The position numbers and the translations under genes were made by a program. 64,000 nt of DNA from Zygnema cylindricum (Eukaryota; Streptophyta; Zygnematophyceae; Zygnematales; Zygnemataceae), in NCBI GenBank assembly GCA_037447655.1, contig JBBHKE010003193.1:1-64000 (forward strand), read 5' to 3'. Below, in pieces: positions 46,751-57,125 of the stretch. The notes below the pieces were generated by a model. It made no database searches. It was not told where the DNA came from and saw only the letters and a list, made by a program, of their open reading frames with translations. How positions within the stretch are numbered: the first letter of the stretch is position 1; every line of letters begins with the position of its first letter.

Positions 46751-47548
46751 TTCAACATTTCAATTATTGTACATCACATCGCTTCGCGATCCGCTGTCCA
46801 TTTCTCAGTGCTTGTTCAGCCATTGAATGAGTCCCTTAATTTAATTTAGGTATATCCGTACGTTCGCTCCCCGAACCCGTGAATCAATTTAAACCTCCAT
46901 ATTAAATGCAATTAGCAATTACTCTCAAACTGTCACGTTTGCACGAAAGTGACTTTTCAAAACAACACTCCCCGAAAATTTAGTTTTGTGCACCCGAAAA
47001 AAAATGTTGCGTGTAATGGTATGCTGTTATGCTGCGCTAGTTCGACACCGCAGCCAAGTATGAATATGAAATGCAACGTGTACTGCTATAGTGCCATGTT
47101 GCGCTTCTTTGACATCGCAGCCCAGATTGAATATGAAATGCAGCGTGCAATACTATGCTGCCATGCTGCGCTACTTTTCCCTTATCTCCCCTTTTACAGC
47201 CTCATCATCTGAGAACTAAAGCTTTCAAATTCAACACTCCCTTAAAGCTTTAGACTTAATCCTCCACTCTGTCTGCAAATCTTTCTACTCTAATAGAGGT
47301 ACATGCAAAAGCAAGGATGTAAAAATATTTAGAGATTGAAGACTCTCTTTCATAACTTCCACTACTCATCATGCAAAGACTTAGCAAAAAAAACAGATCA
47401 CCACTGCTTCTGCTACCTGCTTCTATTTCCCCAGCCTTCGCCTTGTTAAAAATTTCATCTTGTACCAGTTCCCCTTATGCCATAAACGCCAAACTCTTCG
47501 CAATTAATGCTATAACACCTCTCCAGTATATCCTGATTCCCAGTCCCA

Positions 47549-47690
47549 TTCGACATTTAGCCATGTTATCAAAATTTGTCGAAAATCTGTCTCCTACACA
47601 CTTTTATCAGACAAATCAGTCATATTCGACATTTAGCCATGTTATCAAAATTTGTCGAAAATTTGTCTCCTACACACTTCTATCAGACAG
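47549..47690. repeat. 86-bp tandem duplication
   Basis: CGACATTTAGCCATGTTATC and the following 65 bases occur twice in succession (starting 47551 and 47637) with few differences. Another diverged tandem repeat (GAATATGAAATGCARCGTG units) lies at about 47010-47170. Both are within the copia-like interior. Confidence 0.85.
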
Positions 47691-47731
47691 TTGCTGCACA
47701 TTCTCCTCTGTTACATACATGCACGTCAACC

Positions 47732-48292
47732 CTAATTCCTTTGATTTGTGTAACTGACGCTGGTGCACAAAATTCCGTTAGCATTTCTTGAAAGGTCGTT
47801 CAAGTCTCCCCATTTTTTTGTCACACATTTTCTCAACGTTGCCGGTTGCGTTCTTTGGTGTGATCGATTTTGTAACATGTTTCTTCTCCAACTGTTTTTC
47901 CATAATCTCTTTTGTTTCTTTGTTTTCTTATGACTTCCTGATCTGTTCATAGACTTTGTATTTTTTCCATGGTTTCCCTTCCCATTACCTATATAGAGTG
48001 TAATTTTCGTCACTATTTTTTGGTCTTTTTCCATAGATATGCCACTTCTCTTAACTGTATTTATTTTAATTATACTCATTTTGATCTGCTTTTCAGTATG
48101 CTCGTCTTTCCTCTTCCTAGTATTCTTTCCTATATTCCATATTCCTCCAAATTTATGACTTTTTCCGCTGTCATGAACTTTCTTCGTTAGCCTAATTTTC
48201 TTAACAGTTTTTGTCTGTTTTTCGTTGAGTTCAATAACTTTTAAACCCACAGTATTTTCCACTTGTGATGTTAATTCCCCATTTTGTGCCAA
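47732..48292 (-). CDS. Lys/Asn-rich ORF inside the copia-like element, unrecognised
   Basis: A 186-codon minus-strand frame, very basic (many K, R, N, T), with no transmembrane segment and no copia enzyme motif. It lies downstream of gag in element orientation, where the polyprotein would be. It may be the altered remains of gag-pol or an element-specific protein. AT-rich composition makes a chance frame possible. Confidence 0.3.
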   Translation of the reverse strand: MAQNGELTSQVENTVGLKVIELNEKQTKTVKKIRLTKKVHDSGKSHKFGGIWNIGKNTRKRKDEHTEKQIKMSIIKINTVKRSGISMEKDQKIVTKITLYIGNGKGNHGKNTKSMNRSGSHKKTKKQKRLWKNSWRRNMLQNRSHQRTQPATLRKCVTKKWGDLNDLSRNANGILCTSVSYTNQRN

Positions 48293-48337
48293 TTCAGTCT
48301 TTCCTATCTCATCATCTTCATTTTTCCTTTCTCTAAG

Positions 48338-48781
48338 TTACGTTTTCATTTCAGTGTTCTCTTTTTCTAAAGAATATTCTTCAATCAGTTTTAAGTTTAC
48401 TTCTTTAACTCCCCTTACTTCAGGAAACTCTTCTCCCTCTACGTCATTCTCACACACCATTTTATCAGAAGAAGTCACACAAACCGAGTCTTTTTCACAC
48501 TCATCTTTTTTCTCACTGTTTTTGGTGATAATAATTTTTCCACTTTCTTCCGCTTCCATGTGCCCTTCACTTCCTTCGCCTTCTCTTATTTTAGTTGCCT
48601 CTTTCTTTAGTAAGTTTGTGTCACTCACCAATCTGTCATAAGAAATATTGACAGTAACCGAATCCTTTTTTGTCACCTCTTTCTCCTCATTTCGAACAAC
48701 ACAAAAGGTCGGTAAATAAACAAATTCGTCAACACACGGTGCATGCCTTTTGTCATCTATCGAGTCTTGTCTCTCACTCAC
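48338..48781 (-). CDS. Glu/Lys-rich ORF inside the copia-like element, unrecognised
   Basis: A 147-codon minus-strand frame beginning MSERQDSIDDKRHAPCVDEF. It is strongly acidic and charged (VRNEEKEVTKKDS, KKDECEKDSVCVTSSDK, GEEFPEVRGVKEVN) and predicted disordered. It sits between the gag remnant and the basic ORF. No protease, integrase or RT motif is visible. Real coding is plausible but unproven. Confidence 0.35.
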   Translation of the reverse strand: MSERQDSIDDKRHAPCVDEFVYLPTFCVVRNEEKEVTKKDSVTVNISYDRLVSDTNLLKKEATKIREGEGSEGHMEAEESGKIIITKNSEKKDECEKDSVCVTSSDKMVCENDVEGEEFPEVRGVKEVNLKLIEEYSLEKENTEMKT

Positions 48782-49130
48782 AAAAGTACTTGACTCCCTT
48801 CTTGTTGGGGGTTGGACTAGGTTGTTGTCCCATCCATCTGTGAAATTCCTTGTAACACATGCACTTTTATACTAAAGGTATGTCCTAAATCATTACACTA
48901 TAGACATACCCTGAAGGTATGTCCTAAATCATTACGGTAAAAATAGTTATTAGGCCGATCTCTGAACTCACTATTGCCTTTACTTTTCTAAAACTGAGAC
49001 TTAGATTCCTTTATATTCGTTTCACTTGATAAAACCTTTCTATTAGCTTCTTCATCTAGAACAACTCGTCTAGCTACAGTTAAACTCCAATCAATTTATC
49101 AATTAAAGCCAATCGATCTAGTGCACTCTT

Positions 49131-49390
49131 TTATTCTTTAGGTAGACTTCTCATTAACAAGATGGCTTGTTGAGCATCTATAAAGTTTCCTCCTGCATAA
49201 TCATTTTCTGCAAATAATAATTGTAAGTCAATATAGTGCTTCTCCATACTACCTCCTACATACTTGTGTTCAACTATTTTGGTAACAATGCTAAGCCAAT
49301 GATATAAAGAAGTCTCTGCATACATACATTCTAAGCATTTCCATAATTCATATGCCTTTTGTTGTTTTGAAAGCTTTAGTCCTCACTAAG
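49131..49390 (-). pseudogene. Copia gag fragment (UBN2-type)
   Basis: The minus-strand frame reads QQKAYELWKCLECMYAETS, then a helical part, then AQQAILLMRSLPKE. This matches the copia gag pattern 'A..W..L...Y', then 'L...L.SLP..Y'. It is separated from the gag start near 51980 by 2.3 kb of inserted sequence and is therefore broken. Confidence 0.65.
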
Positions 49391-49494
49391 CTTCATAGGT
49401 GAGGGGAGTGTTTTCTCAATACTTAGAATATTTTGTGAAAGTCTGGTTCAGTATGTACCAGAATTAATGTTACAATGAACAACGAGGGAGTTCA
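49313..49494. repeat. Duplicated gag segment, left copy (right copy 50815-50998)
   Basis: The 182 bp before the solo LTR (TCTGCATACATACATTCTAA, and onward to GAGGGAGTTCA) recur after it at 50815-50998 with scattered differences. After each copy the same GTTCACGGTGTGACACACTT continues. The locus therefore held a tandem duplication of about 200 bp before the LTR entered its first copy. Confidence 0.85.
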
Positions 49495-50794
49495 TGTTGA
49501 TATTTGGGTATTTTCTAGGTCTTTACTAGATGGAAAAAGAGTAGAGGCAGTCTGACTCTGACTCCTTTCTCCAAGCCCCCACACTTGTTGTAGTCACTGA
49601 AGGCTGGAGAGGGAGCTAGAGCCATGGCTGCCTAAGCTCTCCAGAGAGACAGGAATAGATAATAGGCAAAAAGGTATTTGACGGACCCAGGAATTGATCC
49701 TGGTACCTGCCGTCCGTCAAACATCCCGTAGCCGTTAGCTTTGTCCCTTTAGCCTAGGACTAGTGCTAGCACGTATAGGGTTTGATAAATATTTAAATAG
49801 TTATAGGTAGGATTTTCCATTTAACTAGGTTACGGTATATAGGGCATAGAAACAGTTGTATTTTTAGTACCGGATGAAATAAATAGTACAGACATGTATT
49901 TCGAAGGTCCGTTTTAATTACGATATAAATCGGACGGCCGTGGTTAGCGCCGACATCGCGGAAAGGAAAATTTGGCAATTTGCAGACGCCGCCACTCCGG
50001 ATGACACGTGGCAACATCGTACGGGATTACGGAATTTCTGGAACGGCAGAAAACAAATCCGAGAGTGACAAATGTCGCACTATGGCGACATCGTACAATG
50101 TACGTACACAAAGTACTCCGGCACTTGTACTTTCTAGTACGGTACCAATTTTATGACGCGGCGTGATCTGGAGCCACGTGGAGAGATAAGATTTGGAGGC
50201 AGGAATTCCGGAGATTATAAGAGCGAATCCGGTTAGGACATTTGTTGACTTTTTAGCCATGTCGTACGATGATCATACAAAAGGTACACCGGCATCTGTA
50301 CCTTTATGTACTATACAGTAATGTGATTGGTCCGTACCTCAGTAATGGAGGGTTTAGAGAGGGGTTTAGGACTTAGAATATTTCGGGTAGGTAGCTGACT
50401 CTCCCAGAGAGCACCTTGTATAAATGGCAAACTTTGGCCAGCCATAATTACCAATTCAGTTGACCAATTTCAGTGATTCTTTTTGCGGCGGACTCAGGGG
50501 GGTCCAGGCTACACAGGGGTGTAGTTGGTCAGACTATTTTCTTGCCAGGGTGGCTGCATTTCTAGGGGAAAGTCAAAGTGGGTGAATGTGTCCAAATCTC
50601 ATATTCTAACTTTGCATTCTATAGTAGAACTGAGCACACATAAAGTCTTACTTTACAGGGGTGAAGCTTTAATGGGGTTCTGATTGTCAAGGGGTCAATC
50701 ATTTGGGTTTATATCAAGTTGGAGTCGGCACTATCTAGATTAGCTTCCTTTGGACCTGCGAATTCTGTGTGGCAATGGAGCCCATAGAATTTCT
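49495..50794 (-). mobile_element. Solo LTR, family L, copy 2, TSD GTTCA
   Basis: A 1300-bp LTR in inverse orientation to copy 1 (6825-8173), to which it aligns along its length. It is flanked by a perfect 5-bp duplication GTTCA (49490-49494 and 50795-50799). Its tRNA-like B box lies at 49690-49700 (minus strand). It is the fourth and innermost layer of the nested stack. Confidence 0.9.
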
Positions 50795-50998
50795 GTTCAC
50801 GGTGTGACACACTTAGTCTCTGCATACATACATTCTAAGCATTTCCATAATTTAGATGCCTTTTGTTGTTTTGAAAGCTTTAGTCCTCACTAAGTTTCAT
50901 TGGTGAGGGGAGTGTTTTGTCAGTACTTAGAATTTTTTGCGAAAGTCTGGTTCAGTATGTACAAGAATTAATGTTACAATGAACAGCGAGGGAGTTCA

Positions 50999-51780
50999 CG
51001 GTGTGACACACTTCAAGACACGCGTCAATAAATGAGACACTCTACAAAGATCCGTTGGTACTATTCAGACTTACCATAAAGCCCGGAGTGTCACATGAAA
51101 GTTTCATCTTGGACGAAACTTTGAAATGATGGACGGTGAAGATTTGCTGCCAACGGAAGGTGGTCATCCGGGACCACGTCTGTAATTATCTAAAGTGTTT
51201 GTACACGGTGTATTGTGATGTTACTTATCTCTAGTTTGCAGAAGCGTGTTTTGTTTGATTAGTGTCTCAGTTCAGATTCTCTCTATATGACATACCTCGA
51301 CATATTCAGGTATCTAAAAGTATTCAGATATCCTCTTTTAGATAGTAGATTTTATTGATGTATGGCTGGTATGCCTCCTTTGCTTAGTTAGGGCAGTAAG
51401 TGGCTGCTAGCACTTAGAAGAAAAGATCTTTTAGGTATAAGAATAGGACTTAGCCATTTCAGAATTAGGAACTTTTTATATCAAAATTATGTTGTGAATT
51501 TTTTTTTTCATATCTTTGACTGAGAATATCTCTCAGATCTGTTTGCAAATTTCTATGTAAATTTGCACTTGTGTTTCTTTGTGTATTATCTGCACTTTGT
51601 CAGATTTGTAGGCCATTTGGTTGCTTAAATTATCTTTGGCTGTGTTCCAAAGTTGTGTGTATTTTTTTGAGCATCTGTGAGAGCTTCTTGTTTATCTGAA
51701 TTTTGTGATGTCTACTCCAACATCATCTTCATCTTCAGTTGGTGTAGAAGTCACAAAACAACACCTTTTTAAAACTTAGG
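50999..51780 (+). other. Possible leader of another retroelement, tentative
   Basis: T-rich plus-strand sequence ending in an ATG frame MSTPTSSSSSVGVEVTKQHL near 51709-51768, reminiscent of copia gag starts. It lies within the minus-oriented gag region, suggesting a separate insertion, but neither its left border nor a primer-binding site could be fixed. Confidence 0.3.
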
Positions 51781-51983
51781 TATGACAATACCAAATCCTC
51801 AGTCAAGGAGTTTTTGATAACCCGTAGACACTCATGATTTTTCATTTTCCATCCATTTGATGTTTCGGCCAAGGTACCGTCCACCACATCCATTAGCTCC
51901 ATCATCTTGAAGTAGCTCTCGAGTGCACCCTTCCATTAGTGATATTTTGATCCATCAAATATGGGTAGCCATAGGAGTGGGCC
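51720..51983 (-). pseudogene. Copia gag start (broken)
   Basis: Just inside the right LTR, the minus strand reads LPIFDGSKYH, a stop, WKGALESYFKMMELMDVVDG. This is the copia gag opening 'FDG.NY..WK..ME.YL....LW.VV.G', with a TAA where a tyrosine or serine is usual. The stop and the insertions downstream make it non-functional. Confidence 0.65.
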
Positions 51984-53110
51984 CATAACCTTTTGTTCAT
52001 AGCCTATTTCAGCCATGGACTACTCTCGGAAGCACCACAGACTACTCCCAAACAGTTGTGTTTGAGACAACACAGATTACTCCACAATAAATAAAATCCC
52101 CTAAAACTGCACCAATAGGCAGTATACTATAGACACTGTAAGCTCCCAAAGTAATAGCCAAATCCTCCAAGGAATCCAGAAGATATAAGCTCTAGAGTTT
52201 CACAAAAACAACTGACAGCTTCACAAACTAACCACTTAGACCTCTCACAAAATCTTATAAAAACAACATAATAGAATTAAACTGCGTTCACATATAGATT
52301 CTATATCATAGAATAACTTCACAAAGTTTCACATGAAAAAACAAAACAAGGTGATCACACCAACAGGTCAAAGATGCAGAAAACAATTTACCATTGCTTT
52401 GATAAACTTCACTGTGAAGATCAAAACATTCTAAGTCCTACAAGCTATACTCAGAGAGTTCACTACTGAATGTACGGAGGTATACCACCCGTAGAGTATC
52501 TACCATCTACCTAAACTATTGTGAGTATACCCGAATAATTTGAGGTATGTCAAACTGAGCAAATCTACACTAATAAACTAATTAGCAAAAAGACAAACCT
52601 CTGTTGAACAAAATATTTACACCGACATCTTCGCAACCTTCGTACGTAAAAAACGAGCTACCACTAAGCAACTATTACGGTACAATCATCATTACTCATA
52701 ATCTATACTAGTCATTTTATCCGCAGCTGCGTTGTCTTATCTGCGCCGCAGCTGCTCCGTACCGGCGGCGCATATTTATTCAAAGTAACCGCATCTGCGT
52801 TGTCCTATTTGGGTCGCAGCTGCGCCGTACCGGCGGCGCCTATTTCAACATTTTGATTATTGTACATCCGATCGCTTCGCGATCCGCTGTCCATTTCTTA
52901 GAGCTTGTTCAACCACTCAATGAGTCCCTTAATTCAACTTAGGTATATCCGTACGTTTGCTACCCCAACCCCTAAATCAAATAAAACCTCCATATTAAAT
53001 ACAATTAGCAATTACTCACAAACTCTCACGTTTACACAAAACTGACTTTTCAAAACAACATACACAAGTATCGTACACTAAATTTATGATATGGTGTTTA
53101 TAAGACTTAT

Positions 53111-54925
53111 TGAAACTGTACAGGTTGCAATTCTGTGACCTCCATTGGTACATAGAATATGCAACTTACTTAAAGCCTGTAGGGTAATTTTTAATGCCCA
53201 ATGAAATAGGAATTAATCAAAACCCCCAACTGAGCAATTGATTTTCATGTGGCAAGGATGCCATTTTTTTACACAAACTCTCTAGGAGAGAAACGACTAC
53301 CTGCCCAAAATCTCTAAGTCCTAAATCCCTCTTTAAACTCCCTTCTACTAAAGTACAAAACCAATCAAATAACTGTAAAGCACAGGAAAGTACTAGGGCC
53401 GATGTACTACGTGTATGACCACTATACGATATGGCCATGGAGGGGACGGGTGTCACCTCTAGACTCGTCTCCGTGTTTCCCGTGAATTCTACAAACCACC
53501 GACAGGGCGCCACGTGGCGTCAAGTGACGCGACGACCGCAAATAGCCAAGGCAGCCATTCCGTAAGGGTGGCTCGCATGGGAGTCGTTCGATGCTAATGG
53601 GCTTTTAATTCTCACCGTCGAAAATAAGTGCCAGCACCACTAAACTTAGTGCGATCCGTAGAAGTATCTGTGTGGGTAAAAAATCCCTATATAAATCTAT
53701 GTTACTGTCCCACAATTTTATAAATTGCCTTAATCCACTAGTTCTTGTTTATATAGCTATCAAACCCTATATAGGCCAACAAAGGTACTACACTATAGGA
53801 AAAGATGGTCGGCTAGTCAGGCAGTCTGTGCAATTCTGTGTCGCCCATTGGACTACATAACTCATCAAGCCTCTAGATAGTTTTTGATTAACCCTTCTTC
53901 AACTAGGAACACAGCTACCCAAGTAGACTAACAAACAAACTGACTGCACCCTTGTGCAGTTTGGGCTCCCTTGAGTCCGCAACAAAAGAAATCACTGAAA
54001 CGCCCAACCAAGGGATTAATAATAAAGTGGCAAATATGCCAAAATATATACAAGCTCACTGGGAGAGAGGCGGTTACCTCCTAAATCTCCTAAGTCCTAA
54101 ACCCCTTTCACAACCCCAATCTACTGATGTACGCCCAACCAGGGGATTAATAATAAAGTGGCAAAGATGCCAAAATATATACAAGCTCACTGGGAGAGAG
54201 GCGGTTACCTCCTAAATCTCCTAAGTCCTAAACCCCTCTCACAACCCCAATCTACTGATGTACGAACCAACCATAAAACTGTAAGGTACAGAAAGGTATT
54301 GTGGCCAGTGTACTTTCAATACGGTTTGTGTACGACTTGGCCATTGAGTGGTCGCCTGTCTCCTTCGGACTCGCCCTCATGCTCTTTGAGATTCCCGCTT
54401 CCCAATGTTATCTTGCTACGTGGCGCCAGGTCATGTCACGCCCGAAAATCGCCAAAGCGACCATTCGGGGATCTCGGCGATGATGCGTGCCGTAGGATCC
54501 AAAACAACTTTGAATGCTAGCTGTTAAATTTGTATGGTAAATTTGTTTTGTGCGGTTTTATGTTCGCACTGTAATTTAGTTAATCGGATTAGTGAATTTT
54601 GACACATTTAAATACTAATAATACCCCATGTACTCTAACTGACTTCAACGACAGACCGGCTAATGCTGACGGCTACGCCTTGCCCTGTTGGTTGGAGGTT
54701 CGAGTCTTGCCAAACTTAACCTTTTTGTTAGAAGTGACTTATGTCACTTCTCATGAACTGCCTAAGGAGCCAAGGCAGCCATGGCTCCACCACCCTCTCT
54801 TTCCTTCAGTGACTACAACAAGTGTGGGGGATATAGGGAGGAGGTGGAGGCAGACTGCTTGCGCTTTTGTTTACACTAACCTATTCAAACCTAGAAAATA
54901 CTTCATAAATCTAGTAATTTCAACA
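53111..54925 (+). mobile_element. LTR of family L, copy 3, within the hAT-like layer
   Basis: Begins TGAAACT and ends TTTCAACA. It shares with copies 1 and 2 the GACCTCCATTGG start region, the CTACGTGGCGCCAGGTCATG region, the tRNA-like part (B box GGTTCGAGTCT at 54697-54707) and the CAGTGACTACAACAAGTGTG tail. At 1815 bp it is longer because of the tandem duplication at 54002-54263. CTTAT precedes it and recurs at 54931-54935, a possible target duplication. Confidence 0.7.
54002..54263. repeat. 131-bp tandem duplication inside the LTR
   Basis: CGCCCAACCAAGGGATTAAT and the following 111 bases occur twice in direct succession with only a few differences. The unit spans the AGTCCTAAACCCC region conserved in the other LTR copies. 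Confidence 0.9.
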
Positions 54926-55474
54926 ATACCCTTATTTTAGTATTACAATATTAGTAAATTTTCGTCGGTTACATTTTGCGGCATTACCTTTTAAGTCTCG
55001 GAACGAAAATGACGTCGTACGTCGCGTTTCAAAAAAATTGTCGTTATCGCTAAAACGACATATTAAACAATATTTTATTCTATAAAATACAATATATCAC
55101 GATGATTTATGTTGGTCGCGATACGATATATCGAAGACTTTCTTCGATCGATATGCGATGTATCGAATATCGAAGTTATCGCGATATGAAACTACCCGAT
55201 ACCCAACACTATCGCCAACCCACCTCCTAGAGGTGGGTTGACAGTTACAGAAAAAAATGAAGCGAACTCCAAGGAGATGAACATCCAACGACCAGTATTA
55301 CCTCTAAGACCTTCAGAGAGTATCGGCGAGATTTTCTGTAATGTTGTTTTTCGTATAATAACAAAATAGGCGGTACGATTTGGTACGGAGAGTCGTGGAT
55401 TTCTGTAAACTATGCCACCTTTTGCCTAATGAAACTTCACCCTTAGAGTATACGAAAAATCAGAATAGAAATTA

Positions 55475-56538
55475 GGGAATTGATTATGGTAGTGTTGTTT
55501 TGGTTGCGCACATTCACATACGTCATTTTGTCAAAAAACGTACATTTGAATGACACATTGGTACAAGTAAAGCACCGTTGAGTTTAAATTTGACGGTGAA
55601 TCGGTTGGACAGCTTTGACTTTCAAAATATTGTTTCAAAAGCTTAAAATTTTGCCGCGCTTGCGAACGCCGACCGTCATAATAAAATTAGCAATTCACAC
55701 GGCCGACGAGCGTTTACGGTAACAAAACTGCGGCAACCACATGTAAATAAAAGTGTTGCTGACAACCACTTTTGTCGTTACGTGAGCTCCACGGTGAGAG
55801 TAAGTTAGATATCAACTTTAGCCGTAAAATTGAAATTTAGTCGTCTAAGTGTTATATTGAACTTAGACGCAAATTCAAACGAAACCTCTTAAAACTGAAT
55901 TACTGTACGTTTTGTAAGGAAATAATAAAACGCACGGAAAAAAATTTCCCTGTCAATATAAGAATGTTGATTCCTAGATAGTGTGGCTCGATTTCGTCGC
56001 GCGTGACGACGCGCATTTTTTTCATTTGACTTCAATTGATATTTTTACGCCGGTTCATTTTATTATAGCGTACAAAGTTTTTTTCGTTTCATGCGTTTTA
56101 ATATTTCCGTACAAGACTTATAGTACTTTAGTTTAAAGAGGTTTCGTTTCACTTTGCGTCGAAATTTAATGTAATGCTTAGACGATTAAATTTCAATTTT
56201 GCGGCTAAAAGCTCACGCCGTGGAGCTCAGGTAAAGACAAAAAGTGATGTCTGCAACACTTTTATTTACATGTGGTCGCCGCAGTTTTGTTACCGTAAAC
56301 GCTCGCTGGCCGTGTGGATTGCGAATTTTATTATGACGGTCGACATTCGCAAGCGTGCCAAAATTTTAAGCGGTTGAAACAATATTGTGAAAGTCAAAGT
56401 TGTCCAACCAATAGACCGTTAAATTTAGACTCAACGGTACTTTACTTGTACTAATTTGTACTTCGAACGTACATTTATTAACAAAATGACGTAAGTGACA
56501 GTGCGCAACCAAAACAATCATTGTCATGATCAATTCCC
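55475..56538. repeat. Foldback element with arms of about 450 bp
   Basis: The left arm 55475-55937 (GGGAATTGATTATGG to AATAATAAAACGCAC) is matched in inverse by the right arm 56092-56538 (GCGTTTTAATATTTCC to CATGATCAATTCCC). Shared internal blocks include AACAAAACTGCGGC / GCCGCAGTTTTGTT and ACATGTAAATAAAAGTG / CACTTTTATTTACATGT. The spacer is about 150 bp. The right side continues to an M-type terminus (CGATTGACGGTGTA at 56628-56641); the left counterpart was not found. No coding capacity. Confidence 0.85.
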
Positions 56539-57034
56539 AAAAAAAATTTCCAAAAAAAACGACATTCCCATTTAGTGTAAATAACGCTAATTGTTTCATT
56601 ACGCTATCTATTCCATTACGCTAATAGCGATTGACGGTGTAGCTTATTTTTCTGACACTGCTCGACGTATTTTTTCGGCACTGTTTGACATATAATTTTT
56701 CGGTACTGTTTGAGTATTTCTTTGGCACTGCTCGACGTATTTTTCGGCACTGTTTCACGTATTCTTACGGCATTGCTTCACGTATTTTTTTGACATTGTT
56801 TGACTTACATTTCCTACACTATTTGACGTATCCACAATCTACATCTGCATTAAATCTTTGCGTCGATGCTTTTCTCTTTTTCTTAAACTCCAAAGTACGC
56901 CTTGCTCATCGCGCAGCGCCCATTTTGATAACTTTGGAAAGACGAGTTTGAGGAGAACTCGCGTTGCTGAAATTAGGCGCCATGATAGGGCGCCTTTAGA
57001 TTATTACCCTGCTTATCTTTTTTGTTTGCTTCCC

Positions 57035-57125
57035 TCCACATGTAGTTTTTCAGTTTTAAGATTGCTGCCTCTTTTTGTTCCCATGGACTCAGATGGTTTA
57101 TCATCGCACTTTTTAATAAAGTCAA
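57035..57125 (+). pseudogene. 3'-end fragment of the non-LTR retrotransposon
   Basis: TAGTTTTTCAGTTT, then CCATGGACTCAGATGGTTTA, then CTTTTTAATAAAG matches the 3' untranslated end of the copy at 58654-61890 (61818-61892). This is what a strongly 5'-truncated insertion leaves behind. Confidence 0.65.

Larger units (their letters stand above)
45892..53060 (-). mobile_element. Copia-like LTR retrotransposon, degenerate, third layer
   Basis: Two direct repeats, 45892-46967 (1076 bp) and 51994-53060 (1067 bp), each begin TGTT and end AACA. Orientation is minus: a purine-rich CGGGGAG adjoins the left LTR on the minus strand, and a gag reading frame starts just inside the right LTR (about 51980) running leftward. 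No integrase, reverse transcriptase or RNase H could be recognised in the interior, so it is non-autonomous or decayed. The five bases outside the LTRs (ATTGT and TACAC) do not match, so no TSD supports the ends. Confidence 0.75.
45209..55211. mobile_element. hAT-like element (TATCG family), second layer of the stack
   Basis: Termini TAGTGTTGGGTATCG and CGATACCCAACACTA have TATCG/CGATA-rich subterminal regions on both sides (45212-45340 and 55085-55211). The flanks CTGCCAAC (45201-45208) and TCGCCAAC (55212-55219) agree at 6 of 8 positions, as for an aged hAT duplication. Removing the LTR elements inside leaves about 1 kb of non-coding element. Confidence 0.75.
44697..55442. mobile_element. 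PIF/Harbinger-like element (family E type), outermost layer of a nested stack
   Basis: The left end GGGTGAAGTTCCATCA and the right end TAATGAAACTTCACCC are inverted repeats, flanked by TTA on both sides (44694-44696 and 55443-55445). Almost all of the 10.7 kb is later insertions. Without the hAT-like element at 45209-55211 and its duplication, about 735 bp remain, a typical MITE size. No transposase is seen. Confidence 0.65.

Noticed and set aside
47732-48781. Copia reverse transcriptase or integrase in the charged ORFs
   Set aside because: No YVDD, HHCC or DDE motifs are visible; the ORFs are merely Lys- or Glu-rich.
54002-54263. CRISPR-like direct repeats
   Set aside because: Only two adjacent 131-bp copies without spacers, inside a eukaryotic LTR.
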